From: Amycolatopsis benzoatilytica AK 16/65
GTDB lineage: Bacteria; Actinomycetota; Actinomycetes; Mycobacteriales; Pseudonocardiaceae
Reading direction: 5' to 3'
NCBI RefSeq assembly: GCF_000383915.1
Contig: NZ_KB912942.1
Span: 7,196,388-7,260,387 of the forward strand
DNA: 64,000 nt
The notes beneath the pieces were generated by a model, which did not search any database, was not told the DNA's origin, and was given only the letters and a program-made list of their open reading frames with translations. Position numbers and translations under genes: made by a program. Of the stretch, positions 42,204-50,415 are shown one piece after another; position 1 is the stretch's first letter, and each line of letters begins with the position of its first letter.

Positions 42204-42854
42204 TCAGACAGAGGCCCCTTCGTCGCGTCGCGGCGAGGGGGCCTCTGTCGTCCGGGCGATCATCGCTTTCGCGACGAGGTACAGGACGACGGCGTTCAGC
42301 AGGTGCCACAGGAAATGCGTGCCCACCGGGAAATCTCCGCAGACCACGCCGTCGATGCTGCGAAACGCCAACGACAGTGCGAACAACGCGGCGGCCATGG
42401 CGAAGTGCAGGCAGTACCGGTCCCGGTTGACGCCGAGCGCGACGGCGAACCCGGCCAGTCCGGCCAGCGCGGGCAGATAGAGGCCGCCGCCGAATCTGGA
42501 GATCATTGCCGTGAGCGCAAGGAATGCGGGCGCGCCGAGCCAGGCCCACTTCGCCGGTACGCGGAAGAAGATCCGCGGAAAGGCGACCGCGTAGAAGAGC
42601 GCGAAAACCAGGATCGCGGCGGAGTCGGCGACCGCGCCCCAGCGCGTCGCGACCAGGTGAAACACTGTGCTGGCCGCGAAAACCAGCCCGATCAGGGCGG
42701 CGAGAACCCGGCCGACGCGCTGGCCGTCGGCGCGCCACCAAACCATCCCGGCGGCGACGAGGAAAGCGAGATTGGCGAGGTCGTTGAGCGGCTCGGCCCA
42801 GAGCCCGGGCGCGGTGCGCTCGCAGTAACCGTCCACGTACGCGGTCCAGTTCAC
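42204..42854 (-). CDS. Ceramidase-like membrane protein (CREST superfamily)
   Basis: 216-aa protein with seven helices and the start MNWTAYVDGYCERTAPGLWAEPLNDLANLAFLVAA typical of bacterial alkaline-ceramidase-like proteins; the conserved AVADSAAILVF (Asp) and GTHFLWHLLNAVVLYL (His) residues match the predicted zinc-hydrolase site of CREST proteins. Substrate in actinomycetes is unknown. It is convergent with the symporter gene (7 bp apart). Confidence 0.85.
   Translation of the reverse strand: MNWTAYVDGYCERTAPGLWAEPLNDLANLAFLVAAGMVWWRADGQRVGRVLAALIGLVFAASTVFHLVATRWGAVADSAAILVFALFYAVAFPRIFFRVPAKWAWLGAPAFLALTAMISRFGGGLYLPALAGLAGFAVALGVNRDRYCLHFAMAAALFALSLAFRSIDGVVCGDFPVGTHFLWHLLNAVVLYLVAKAMIARTTEAPSPRRDEGASV
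42208..42248. terminator. Hairpin between the convergent symporter and ceramidase-like genes
   Basis: ACAGAGGCCCC (42208-42218) and GGGGCCTCTGT (42238-42248) form an 11-bp stem. It lies just after the symporter stop and inside the last codons of the opposite gene, so it could stop + strand transcripts. No T tract follows. Confidence 0.55.
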
Positions 42855-42956
42855 GCGGTAAGTGAACCTCTTTCAGGTGAACCGCCGGTGGCCGGGTCGG
42901 CTGTCGGGCATCCAGACCCCTGCCGTCTGCCGATCGGACGGGTTAGCGTGGGCGGC

Positions 42957-43532
42957 ATGAGCGACTCGGTGAGCCGGTTCCCGGTAACGGAACTCGAAGA
43001 TTTGCCTGACGATCTGCGTGCGCGGGTCGGAGCCATCGCGGAGAAGTCCGGCTTCACGCCGAACATTTTCCGGGCGCTCGGCCATCGTCCGGCCGAGCTG
43101 CGGGCGTTCCTCGACTATCACGATGCGTTGATGGAACGTCCCGCCGGGCTCACCAAGGCGGAGCGGGAGCTGGTCGTGGTCGCGACGTCCGGCGCGAACC
43201 ACTGCACCTATTGCGTTGTCGCACACGGGGCGATCCTGCGGATCCGCGCGAAGGACCCGGAGCTGTCCGATCGGGTCGCGACGAACCCGTGGCAGGTGGA
43301 GCTGGACGAACGCGGCCGCGCGATCGTGGACCTCGCGCTCGCGTTGTCGCAGGATTCCGCGCTGTTCGGCGAGGGTGACCTGACGATGGCCCGCGAGGCC
43401 GGGCTTACCGAGGACGAGATCTGGGACGTCGGCGCGATCACCGCTCTGTTCGCCATGTCGAACCGGCTCGCGCATCTCACCGATCTGCGGCCGAACCCGG
43501 AGTTCTACCTGATGGGCCGTCAGAAGCGGTAG
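42957..43532 (+). CDS. AhpD-like peroxidase-related protein
   Basis: 191-aa carboxymuconolactone decarboxylase-like (AhpD fold) protein of the uncharacterised peroxidase-related group. The redox motif CTYCVVAHG (CxxC followed by H) is intact, preceded by KAERELVVVATSGANH. The C-terminal half has NRLAHLTDLRPNPEFYLMGR typical of this subfamily. The ATG at 42957 has a GGGCGGC-like ribosome site. It probably acts in alkylhydroperoxide defence. Convergent 13-nt overlap with the next gene. Confidence 0.9.
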   Translation: MSDSVSRFPVTELEDLPDDLRARVGAIAEKSGFTPNIFRALGHRPAELRAFLDYHDALMERPAGLTKAERELVVVATSGANHCTYCVVAHGAILRIRAKDPELSDRVATNPWQVELDERGRAIVDLALALSQDSALFGEGDLTMAREAGLTEDEIWDVGAITALFAMSNRLAHLTDLRPNPEFYLMGRQKR

Positions 43533-43807
43533 AACGGGCCGGGCAGGTCCCGGCTCAGTTCGAACCGGCCGCGCAGCCAGTCGCGCAGCCGGTGCGCCGG
43601 TTTCGTCCACCGCCGCGGCGCGGGCCCGAAGCAACGGGGGTCCGCGCGCGGGGTGAACGCCGCGCCGGTCAGGATCACCGCGTCGTGGCCGAGCGGGCAG
43701 TGCGCGAACACGGAAATCACTCCGCGCGTGAGGTTTTCCACCCAGTCGACCTCGTCGACGCCCAGCAGCGTGCGGCGGTCGCAGACGGCGCAGTACAAGA
43801 CGAACAT
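43520..43807 (-). CDS. Small Cys-containing hypothetical protein
   Basis: 95-aa protein with YCAVCDRRT and FAHCPLGHDAVIL, a CxxC...CxxxH arrangement suggesting a zinc site. The C-terminus is basic. It begins directly after the MarR-GNAT gene stop (adjacent, no gap) and so is likely its operon partner. No family recognised. Confidence 0.72.
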   Translation of the reverse strand: MFVLYCAVCDRRTLLGVDEVDWVENLTRGVISVFAHCPLGHDAVILTGAAFTPRADPRCFGPAPRRWTKPAHRLRDWLRGRFELSRDLPGPFYRF

Positions 43808-44752
43808 CTATAACTCCAGCCGCCAGGATTCGCTGGTCAGGTGCGGGCCGAACGCGTCGGTCTCTTCTTGCGAGACGAGCTCGAATCCGGCGCTGGCGTA
43901 GATCCCGCGCGCCGCGGTGAGATGCGAATGCGTCCACAGCTCCATCGAGCGGTATCCCTGCGCGCGGGCGAACTCGATGCACTCGCGCACCAGCCGCTTG
44001 CCGACCCCGCGCCCGCGCGCGGCCGGCTCCAGCAGCAACAGCCGAAGCTTCGCGACGCCCTCTTCACTGCTCGGCATGCAGAAAATGCTGCCGACCCGCT
44101 CGCCGTCGAGTTCGGCGATCCAGCCGGCTTGCCGCGGGTCGCCGAGTCGTTCCGCGAAACCGGCGATCACTCGCGCGACGAGTGCCTCGAACTGTTCGTT
44201 GAGGCCGTACTCGCCGGCGTACAGCTCGCCGTGCCGGTGCACCACCCAGCCAAGATCTCCTGCGCGTGGCGCGCGCACGATGACCTGCCGCTCGTGGTCG
44301 GTGTCCCGGACCAGCGCGGTGATGGTCTCCATCGCGCCGAGCAGCCGTACCTGGTCGACGTCCGCGAATTTGCCGAGCAGGCTGCCGATCTGGTGCGTGG
44401 ACCGGTGATCGAGATGAGCGAAGGCGGCGTGCCCGTCGGCGGTGAGCGTGACCAGCTGCCGGCGTGCGTCGTCCTGGCAGCGTTCCCGGGCGACCAGGCC
44501 GCGGCTCTCCAGCCGGCTGAGCAGCCGGCTCGCGTAGCCGCCGTCGAGGCCGAGTCGTTTGCGCAGGTCGCCGACTTGGAGTCGGTCTTGCTGGGCGAGT
44601 TCGAAGAGGACGCGGGCCTCGCTGAGCGAGTACTCGGCGTCGGCCGGGCCCTCGTCCAGGATGCCGATGACGCCGGTGTAGAGCCGGTTGAAGGCGCGGA
44701 CGGTGGCTACGCGGTCGGTGAGGACGCGGTCAGTGAGTACGGAATCCGGCAT
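43808..44752 (-). CDS. MarR-GNAT fusion: transcriptional regulator with acetyltransferase domain
   Basis: 314-aa two-domain protein. The MarR part (about 1-140) shows YSLSEARVLFELAQQDRLQVGDLRKRLGLDGGYASRLLSRLESRGLV with a wing. The GNAT part (about 160-314) shows LLLLEPAARGRGVGKRLVRECIEFARAQGY, the acetyl-CoA pyrophosphate loop RGRGVGK. ATG 44752 has GAGG 8 nt upstream and is preferred over GTG 44761. The perfect palindrome TTGACTAAGTCAA (44774-44786) is its probable operator. Acetylation target is unknown. Confidence 0.92.
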   Translation of the reverse strand: MPDSVLTDRVLTDRVATVRAFNRLYTGVIGILDEGPADAEYSLSEARVLFELAQQDRLQVGDLRKRLGLDGGYASRLLSRLESRGLVARERCQDDARRQLVTLTADGHAAFAHLDHRSTHQIGSLLGKFADVDQVRLLGAMETITALVRDTDHERQVIVRAPRAGDLGWVVHRHGELYAGEYGLNEQFEALVARVIAGFAERLGDPRQAGWIAELDGERVGSIFCMPSSEEGVAKLRLLLLEPAARGRGVGKRLVRECIEFARAQGYRSMELWTHSHLTAARGIYASAGFELVSQEETDAFGPHLTSESWRLEL

Positions 44753-44773
44753 GGGGACCACCTCGGGAGATCG

Positions 44774-44786
44774 TTGACTAAGTCAA
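44774..44786. promoter_or_regulatory. MarR-type operator upstream of the MarR-GNAT gene
   Basis: TTGAC-TAA-GTCAA, a perfect 13-bp palindrome, about 22 bp upstream of the start and overlapping where a -35 (TTGACT) would lie. Autoregulation is expected. Confidence 0.6.
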
Positions 44787-44945
44787 GGATCTCTCCGGCG
44801 GGTGGCGAGGGCAAGCGAATTCCCTCCGTCGGGGGGCGAGGGGATTCGAAGCGCGAAGGCGGGTCCGACCGGCCTGCGATGATCTGGTGGCGGGGCTGGG
44901 CCAAGCTGGTGGTTACCCGGCTGTCGTCCGGCGCGATGGCGCCGA

Positions 44946-45047
44946 CCCGGAATCGGGCTAAGTTTCCGAACCTGGGCCAGGCATCATCCGGCATCTGACC
45001 GACGTTGCAAACCTGGCCCGGAATCGGGCTCCGACGTTCCGAACCTG
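44946..45047. repeat. Two-copy direct repeat in a 456-bp gene-free gap
   Basis: CCCGGAATCGGGCT recurs at 44946-44959 and 45017-45030, each followed after 4-6 nt by TTCCGAACCTG (44964-44974 and 45037-45047). The gap 44753-45208 otherwise holds the MarR operator, a terminator at 45065 and no gene I can support. Origin of the duplication is unclear. Confidence 0.65.
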
Positions 45048-45064
45048 ATCCGGACATATGGAAA

Positions 45065-45107
45065 CCCCGTGATGCTGCCAGGTCGGGGGTCCGCCAGCAT
45101 CACGGGG
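45065..45107 (-). terminator. Terminator of the small-protein gene
   Basis: CCCCGTGATGCTG (45065-45077) pairs exactly with CAGCATCACGGGG (45095-45107), 17-nt loop, followed on the minus strand by TTTCC. It lies about 100 bp after the 49-codon minus-strand gene and would end its transcript. Confidence 0.7.
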
Positions 45108-45208
45108 TCGTAGTGGGTATCGACGCGGGTCTCCGCGGCGTTACACCTGGAACCCATTGTGGTCTAGCTCACTCTTATGGGCGACGCACGAACGGGTATC
45201 TGCGCAGG

Positions 45209-45358
45209 TCAGCGCATGAACGGCTGACGAGCCTGGGCGAGCGCGATGAGCTCCTGGCGCACCGTGGACGTGGCCGCGGTGTCGATCGCCCGGTTCAGCG
45301 CCCGGCGGGTGCGAGCCTCGGCGCGGCGAGCACGGAGCTTGGCGGTGATGTTGCTCAT
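45209..45358 (-). CDS. 49-aa basic conserved-looking small protein
   Basis: Short gene starting ATG at 45358: SNITAKLRARRAEARTRRAL..., then LNRAIDTAATSTVRQELIALAQARQ and a stop at 45209. The protein is strongly basic and helical, with no signal peptide or membrane helix; it may bind nucleic acid. Support: an AAGGGG ribosome site upstream of ATG, a good promoter (TTGGCA-N18-CATACT around 45433-45404), and a terminator after it. Similar short Arg-rich proteins occur across Pseudonocardiaceae in my recollection. Function unknown. Confidence 0.72.
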   Translation of the reverse strand: MSNITAKLRARRAEARTRRALNRAIDTAATSTVRQELIALAQARQPFMR

Positions 45359-45403
45359 GTCTTCTGCATCCCCTTCAAAGGTCTTCGGTGGCGGCTGTGC
45401 CTC

Positions 45404-45443
45404 TAGTATGCCCCTTTTTTCACAAGGATGCCAACGATTATAC
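45404..45443 (-). promoter_or_regulatory. Promoters for the small-protein gene
   Basis: On the minus strand TTGGCA (45433-45428), 18 bp, then CATACT forms one sigma-A-like promoter about 45 bp before the ATG. Further upstream is an exact TATAAT (45443-45438) that could serve a second start. The rest of the gap 45359-45659 holds only the hairpins at 45545 and 45608. Confidence 0.45.
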
Positions 45444-45544
45444 GGTGATGTGGGGCACTTGCCGAAGAATCATCGGCAGAATCCGGAGATTTGCCGGACA
45501 GATCAAGTGTCTGCGGTCACAAGGTGCTAACGGGCTACTGCTAT

Positions 45545-45580
45545 CTACCGCTGTCTAGCAACCAAGCTAGACAGCGGTAG
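45545..45580. promoter_or_regulatory. Perfect 15-bp-arm hairpin, function unknown
   Basis: CTACCGCTGTCTAGC (45545-45559) and GCTAGACAGCGGTAG (45566-45580) are exact inverted repeats with the loop aaccaa. It lies between the phenol hydroxylase operon and the small-protein gene. It has no T tract; operator, RNA stem or recombination site are all possible, but no integrase gene is nearby. Confidence 0.6.
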
Positions 45581-45607
45581 GCGGGCACATAGAGGAGTAG
45601 CGACAAG

Positions 45608-45641
45608 GGCGGTGCCCCGCTGAACCAGCAGGGGCACCGCC
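45608..45641 (-). terminator. Terminator of the phenol hydroxylase operon
   Basis: GGCGGTGCCCC (45608-45618) pairs with GGGGCACCGCC (45631-45641), 12-nt loop, 19 bp after the dmpP stop. Confidence 0.75.
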
Positions 45642-45659
45642 TGGGCTGCCGGGCGGACT

Positions 45660-46727
45660 TCAACGGCGGATCAGCGGGCTCCGCACGACGTTGGCGCCGC
45701 TGGCACGGTCGGCCGCGTCGAAGAAGTCCTCCCGGTAGATGTACCGAGGGAACAGCCGGGCCTTCATCAGCGCCTTCATCGTGTCCTCGACCATCGCGGG
45801 GCTGCCGCAGACGTAGGCGACGTTCCCCGACGCGCGCGGGAAGTCCTCCGCCAGCAACGCGGGCACTCGGCCGCGCCTTCCGCCGCACTCTTCCCGCGAG
45901 ACCGCCGGCCGGTAGTCGAACCAGTCGCGGGTGGCGGCCAGCTCCTCGAACCAGGCACGGTCGTAGAGACCCGCCGCCGTCGACGTGCCGTGGTAGAGGA
46001 CGACCGGGCGTTCCCAGCCCCGCTCTTCCTCGAGGTCGACGATGGTCCGCACGATCGCCGCCAGCGGGGCCAGGCCGGTGCCGGTGCCGAGGAGAAGCAG
46101 CGGTTCCTCGCGGGCCGGGTTGAAGCAGAACCGGCCGTACGGCCCGGCCAAGGCGATCCGGTCGCCTACGGTCAGGCCGGCGAAGATCCAGCCGTCGGTG
46201 GCGGCGCCGCCGTCGGTCCGTTTGACCTGGAGTTCGATCCGGTCGGCTTGCGACGGCGGGCTGGCGATCGAGTACGGCCGGGTGCCGCCGCCGGGCAAGG
46301 TCAGCTGGACGTACTGGCCGGCGTTGAACGCCATCGGCGTGTCCAGCGCGATGACCAGCCGGCGGACGCCGGGCGCGATGTCGTCGAGTACCTCCAGCGT
46401 GCCGGCGAAGTCGCGGACCGGATGGATCTCGATCCCGTCTTCGACGTCGACCTCGCCTTCGATGACCAGATCGCTGCGCGGCGTGGCGACGCAGATCAGC
46501 GCCGCGCCCTCGTCCCGCTCGCTTTCCAGGAGCGCGTACGGCGAGGCGTCGCCCAGATCGGCCTCGCCGTCCAGAATCTCCGCCTTGCAGGTGCCGCAGG
46601 TGCCGTGCGTGCAGGCGTGCGGGAGCCAGATTCCCTCGCGCAGGCAAGCGTCGAGGATGGTCTGGTCCGCTCGGCAGCTGATCTCGCTGCCGAGCGGCTC
46701 GACCGTGACGGTGTAGCTCTCGGTCAT
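45660..46727 (-). CDS. dmpP: Phenol hydroxylase reductase component P5
   Basis: 355-aa NADH:ferredoxin-type oxidoreductase that feeds electrons to the diiron hydroxylase. The plant-type 2Fe-2S domain has Cys39, Cys44, Cys47 and Cys79 (CTHGTCGTCK...C). The FAD domain has RPYSIASPP and the NAD domain LLLLGTGTGLAPLAAIV with YVCGSPAMVEDT near the end. The ATG at 46727 has GAGG upstream. It is the last gene of the six-gene operon 50236-45660. Confidence 0.95.
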   Translation of the reverse strand: MTESYTVTVEPLGSEISCRADQTILDACLREGIWLPHACTHGTCGTCKAEILDGEADLGDASPYALLESERDEGAALICVATPRSDLVIEGEVDVEDGIEIHPVRDFAGTLEVLDDIAPGVRRLVIALDTPMAFNAGQYVQLTLPGGGTRPYSIASPPSQADRIELQVKRTDGGAATDGWIFAGLTVGDRIALAGPYGRFCFNPAREEPLLLLGTGTGLAPLAAIVRTIVDLEEERGWERPVVLYHGTSTAAGLYDRAWFEELAATRDWFDYRPAVSREECGGRRGRVPALLAEDFPRASGNVAYVCGSPAMVEDTMKALMKARLFPRYIYREDFFDAADRASGANVVRSPLIRR

Positions 46728-46735
46728 CGGAGGCC

Positions 46736-47059
46736 TCACTCGGTCCGGAACGTCAGCAGTGCCTTGTGTCCGATCCCGAGGTCGGTGAGCGACGCGTCCG
46801 GATGGCCGGGCAGCGGTTCGTCGAACAGCTGCCAGCCGGTCACCGTCGCCGGGTCGAACTCGGGATCGGTCGCTGCCCACGGGTGTACGACGCCGGACAG
46901 GAACTCGGTGAACGGCATGGCTTTCGGCACCCGGAAGCACGCAGCCGAGCAGAACAGCGGATTACCCGCCCAGTGGACGTAGACGAGCTGGTCCTCGCCG
47001 AAAATCTCGGCGCGGTCCGCGGAAGGGAAGTCGTAGTCGTAGAGAGCTTTCACAGCCAC
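46736..47059 (-). CDS. dmpO: Phenol hydroxylase subunit P4
   Basis: 107-aa gamma-like subunit of the hydroxylase, matching DmpO/TouE-type small proteins: VKALYDYDFPSADRAEIFGEDQLVYVHWAGNPLFCSAACFRVP. GTG 47059 is 4 bp after the dmpN stop, with GGAG about 9 nt upstream; GTG 47053 is an alternative. Operon partner in fixed dmp order. Confidence 0.9.
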   Translation of the reverse strand: MAVKALYDYDFPSADRAEIFGEDQLVYVHWAGNPLFCSAACFRVPKAMPFTEFLSGVVHPWAATDPEFDPATVTGWQLFDEPLPGHPDASLTDLGIGHKALLTFRTE

Positions 47060-47063
47060 GGGT

Positions 47064-48614
47064 TCACGCTCCGGTCTCGTCGGCGGGGTGGTCGGAATGC
47101 CACTTGAGCCAGTGCTGGTGATCTGGCGACCCCTGGTACTCGCCGTTGTCGCCTTCCTGGATTCCGTACCACTCAAGGACTTCCGGCACGCTCGGGCCGC
47201 CGCAGTTGCCCTGGTAGATCTGGTGCACCGGCAGCCACGCCTGGACGAACTTCTCCGGCTCCCGCTCGAAAATCCACTGGCAGCCGTCGCTGCAGGTGTG
47301 GAACGTCTCGTCCCGGAAAGTCGAGCGGCGGAACGAAATCTTGGTCGGGTCGCCGGGTTCGGTGAACGCCATCGGGATCTGGCAGACCTGGCACAGCTGC
47401 GGCAGTCCCTGGAAGAAGATCCGGCCGCCGCCGGCCTCCGCCCGGGCGTGCTTCTCCCAGGTCGGACGGTAGTACTGGTCGAAGGTTTCCGGATATTGCG
47501 CGGAAAGCCAGTCCAGATGCTTCTGGTCCGGGGTCTGGGTGGTGAAGGACGCGGCGAAGGAGAAGTTGTGCAGGATCTTGTAGACCTCGTGCGAAAGCTT
47601 GCCCTTTTCCGCGATCGCGTCCTGCACGTGCCGGGGCGGCTTGATGCCGTAGAACTCCAGGTCGGGGAACAGCCCGCCGAGCATCTGCTCCTCGAAGTAG
47701 AGCTCGAACGCCTCCCGCCAGCTCATCACCGGCTTGGGCAGCATGTAGTCCATCATTCCGGCGACCAGCGCGGACATCCGGTACGCGCGCCAGAACCACT
47801 TGTCGATCCAGTCCTGGATGATCGGCACGTTGCCCTCGTCCTGCTCCAGCAGGAACTTGATGGCCTCCAGGCCGAGCGTCATGTGCCTGCTCTCGTCGGA
47901 CTGCGCGGAGAAGCCGAACGACATCGTCGGCATGTCCCCGTTGAAGCTCGCGCCGCTCATGAACGGCACGAAGAGCAGATTGGTGAGCAGGTATTCGAAG
48001 CTGAACGAGATCGAGATCAGGAATTCGAACGGGCCGGCCGTCATCGCGTCGTCGAACAGTGACTTGGGCACCGAGAGGTACCAGACCCGGTCGTGCATCT
48101 TCGACCAGGAGTGGAAGCCGCCGTAGTACTTGTTGTAGTTGCTGATCGTGTGGATCTGCGTCTGGCAGTGCCGCAGTTCGTCCACGCTCTGGCACAGCGC
48201 CGCGAAGCGCGGAGCGGGGCCTTCGAGATAGCGCGCCAGGTACGCGAAGTGGCGGTGCGCGGCGTATTCGAGCGGGGTCACGCCCTGGATGAACAGCTTG
48301 ATCGAATTCAGGTACGAGGCATCCGAAAGCCCCAGGTGGCCCTGGCTTTGCGCGAAGGAGTCGAGGACCGCGTACAGCCGCTTGTCCTTTTCCGCCTGGT
48401 ACTTGTAGTAGGCGTCGACGGTGAGCCGGAAGGGATCCTCCCAGCCGTCCCAGTCGTGGATCTTGATGCCCTCGTAGCTGGTGTAGGGGTAGAGGTCGGC
48501 CTTGTCTACGTAGGACGGCTCCCAGTCCAAGTCACGGGTAAGCAGCGAGTAGCGCTCCTTGAGCGGCAGTTTGCGCGGCTTCTTGGCGACGGGCTTGTCC
48601 TGCTGAACGGACAT
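47064..48614 (-). CDS. dmpN: Phenol hydroxylase alpha (diiron) subunit P3
   Basis: 516-aa catalytic subunit. The ferritin-like fold supplies the diiron ligands Glu116, Glu146, His149, Glu207, Glu241 and His244 (EYAAH; DELRH; FSFEY; DESRH). The C-terminal part has paired Cys (CQVCQ and CSDGCQW), as in DmpN. The sequence is closer to phenol hydroxylases than to soluble methane/propane monooxygenases in these blocks, and the operon lacks MMO-like or GroEL companions. Substrate could still include other aromatics. Confidence 0.96.
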   Translation of the reverse strand: MSVQQDKPVAKKPRKLPLKERYSLLTRDLDWEPSYVDKADLYPYTSYEGIKIHDWDGWEDPFRLTVDAYYKYQAEKDKRLYAVLDSFAQSQGHLGLSDASYLNSIKLFIQGVTPLEYAAHRHFAYLARYLEGPAPRFAALCQSVDELRHCQTQIHTISNYNKYYGGFHSWSKMHDRVWYLSVPKSLFDDAMTAGPFEFLISISFSFEYLLTNLLFVPFMSGASFNGDMPTMSFGFSAQSDESRHMTLGLEAIKFLLEQDEGNVPIIQDWIDKWFWRAYRMSALVAGMMDYMLPKPVMSWREAFELYFEEQMLGGLFPDLEFYGIKPPRHVQDAIAEKGKLSHEVYKILHNFSFAASFTTQTPDQKHLDWLSAQYPETFDQYYRPTWEKHARAEAGGGRIFFQGLPQLCQVCQIPMAFTEPGDPTKISFRRSTFRDETFHTCSDGCQWIFEREPEKFVQAWLPVHQIYQGNCGGPSVPEVLEWYGIQEGDNGEYQGSPDHQHWLKWHSDHPADETGA

Positions 48615-48615
48615 T

Positions 48616-48894
48616 TCAGTGCTCCCACTTCACGAGGATTTGGTCGTCGTCCCACTCGGAGAAATTGCCCGCGTAGGACACGATGGCCAGCTGGAACTCG
48701 CCGGTCTCCCATTCGCGGCCGAGCTTCTCCTCGACGGTTTCCCGGTTGATCACGATCTGACCGGGTGCGGAGAGCTTCACCAGGCCGGGCAGGTGGCGCA
48801 GGGTCAGCTCCGGGTTGTCCTGCTTGATCGCGTCGATCAGGGCCCGGTTCTCTTCCGATTCCTGCAGGTCGATGCCGACCGACCGGGCGCTCAT
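48616..48894 (-). CDS. dmpM: Phenol hydroxylase regulatory (effector) protein P2
   Basis: 92-aa effector protein without cofactor that binds the hydroxylase and controls substrate/oxygen access. Typical features: NRALIDAIKQDNPELTLRHLPGLVKLSAPGQIVINRETVEEKLGREWETGEFQLAIVSY. The ATG at 48894 overlaps the P1 gene stop by 4 nt; the stop is 1 bp before dmpN. Confidence 0.94.
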   Translation of the reverse strand: MSARSVGIDLQESEENRALIDAIKQDNPELTLRHLPGLVKLSAPGQIVINRETVEEKLGREWETGEFQLAIVSYAGNFSEWDDDQILVKWEH

Positions 48895-49835
48895 GCCTCG
48901 GCTCCTTCGAGCTCGCGCACGATCGCTGCGATCGGGGCGACGGCCTCCGCGGCGCGCGCACCCCAGGTCCGCTCGACGCGATCGAGGACCGCCTGGTTGT
49001 TCGCGGCGTGTTCCGGGTCGCCGGTCCACGCGGCGCGCAACGCGTCGAGCCATTTGCGCTGGTCGGCGTACCAGGTGGTGAAGTGCTGTGCGACCAGGCT
49101 GTAGGACCCGGCACCGCCGAGCAGCGCGGCCTCGTCCAGACCGGCGTAGAGAAGCGGGTAGACGAGTTTGTCCACCGCATCGACCGCGAGCAGCGCTTCT
49201 GCCCAGTCGCCGAGCACCATCACCTCTTCGACCAGCCGGCGCAGAGGCTGCAGGTGGGCGGCTTCGAGCCACGCGTTCTTGGCGGTACGCAGGATGTCGG
49301 CGGTGCCGCTGCCCTGGGCGAGACCGAGCCGGGAAAGCATTTGGGCGTTGCCGATCCGGTCGAACGCGGCGTAAGTGCAGCACTGCTCGATCGAGGTGCC
49401 GTAGGCGAAGCGCGCCCCGGCGACGCTGATGAGCTGAGCGCCCGACTCGAAGTGGCGCAGCGGCACGACGACCTCGGCGACGAGATAGTGCCACTGCCGC
49501 GGCAGCCTGCTCAACAGATCGCGTTTTTCGAGGTAGCCGATGGTTTTGCCGAACTCCTCGTGCGCGTTCGCCCGGTTTGTCACGTACGGCGTGTAGTAGT
49601 ACTGCCGGGGGTCCAGGAAGTGGTACGGATCGGTCAGCCGCAGGGCGGTGTAGCGCGGGTCGTAGAGCTCGCGGTCCTGAGCCCAGGTCGGCCGGTAATG
49701 GAAGTTCTCGCGGGGCTCGACGTCGAGCGTTCCCTCCAGGTAGCGGCTGGCCGGCTGGTCGCCGAACCGGTCCGCGACGTTCTGATAGGTCTGCCGCTGA
49801 GGTTCGATGACCTGGTAGCGCAGTTCGTACTGCAT
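48891..49835 (-). CDS. dmpL: Phenol hydroxylase beta subunit P1
   Basis: 314-aa structural beta subunit resembling the alpha fold but without iron ligands: FHYRPTWAQDRELYDPRYTALRLTDPYHFLDPRQYYYTPYV near residues 45-85 is the standard P1 signature. It overlaps dmpM by 4 nt and follows the first operon gene by 11 bp. Confidence 0.94.
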   Translation of the reverse strand: MQYELRYQVIEPQRQTYQNVADRFGDQPASRYLEGTLDVEPRENFHYRPTWAQDRELYDPRYTALRLTDPYHFLDPRQYYYTPYVTNRANAHEEFGKTIGYLEKRDLLSRLPRQWHYLVAEVVVPLRHFESGAQLISVAGARFAYGTSIEQCCTYAAFDRIGNAQMLSRLGLAQGSGTADILRTAKNAWLEAAHLQPLRRLVEEVMVLGDWAEALLAVDAVDKLVYPLLYAGLDEAALLGGAGSYSLVAQHFTTWYADQRKWLDALRAAWTGDPEHAANNQAVLDRVERTWGARAAEAVAPIAAIVRELEGAEA

Positions 49836-49846
49836 GGGATGGCCTT

Positions 49847-50236
49847 TCAGGATTGTGCGATGAGGCTGAGCAGCAGCGCCTGGACCTCGTCCTCACTGGT
49901 CAGGCGTCGACGGGTGCCGCTGGGCGTGCCGCCGATGACGAGTTCGGCGGTGGCGGTGCGGCCGGAGACGACGGTCTGCACCCGGGCGGTGCGGTCGGCG
50001 CGGCCCAGGGTGAAGGCGAGCGCGCCGGGGCCGGTCTCGTCGACCAGCGTCAGCGGCTCGCGGTGCGGGCCGAGGACCGCGTTCGCCTCGCTGACGAGCT
50101 GCTCGGCGAGAGAGCGGACCACCACCTGGGTGTCGGTGGCGGCCGCCACCTTTTCCGGATAGGCCGGCTCGGTCGCCGGTTCCGGCGTCGCCTCGCCGTC
50201 CAGGAGTTCTTGAACCGAGAGCATGAAGGGAGTCAT
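49847..50236 (-). CDS. First gene of phenol hydroxylase operon, dmpK position but no clear homology
   Basis: 129-aa protein in the place of the DmpK (P0) assembly protein, yet longer than the usual 60-90 aa and without a match I can recognise. The N-terminal part is Pro/Glu rich (GEATPEPATEPAYPEKVAAATDTQVVV), the rest soluble alpha/beta (AEQLVSEANAVLGPHREPLTLVDETGPGALAFTLGRADRTARVQTV). AGGAGG precedes the ATG at 50236; ATG 50224 is an alternative. A role in hydroxylase assembly or iron loading is inferred from position only. Confidence 0.72.
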   Translation of the reverse strand: MTPFMLSVQELLDGEATPEPATEPAYPEKVAAATDTQVVVRSLAEQLVSEANAVLGPHREPLTLVDETGPGALAFTLGRADRTARVQTVVSGRTATAELVIGGTPSGTRRRLTSEDEVQALLLSLIAQS

Positions 50237-50415
50237 CGCCGCCGCAGCCTCCTCAAGCCGGTGAAGCGTCTGTGGTGCGCGCCACCGTATGCAGGGCTCT
50301 CACCTGCGGCGATCCGATTCGCGAAGGCCCTGTCCAGATTGCGCACCGGCCCGGATCGAGCGGCCTCGGGGTTGCTTTCCGGTGTTACCGTGAGTGCGCC
50401 ACACAAGGAGGTGCG

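Noticed and set aside
45545..45580. Phage attachment site
   Set aside because: No integrase, tRNA gene or direct-repeat partner is present in the window.
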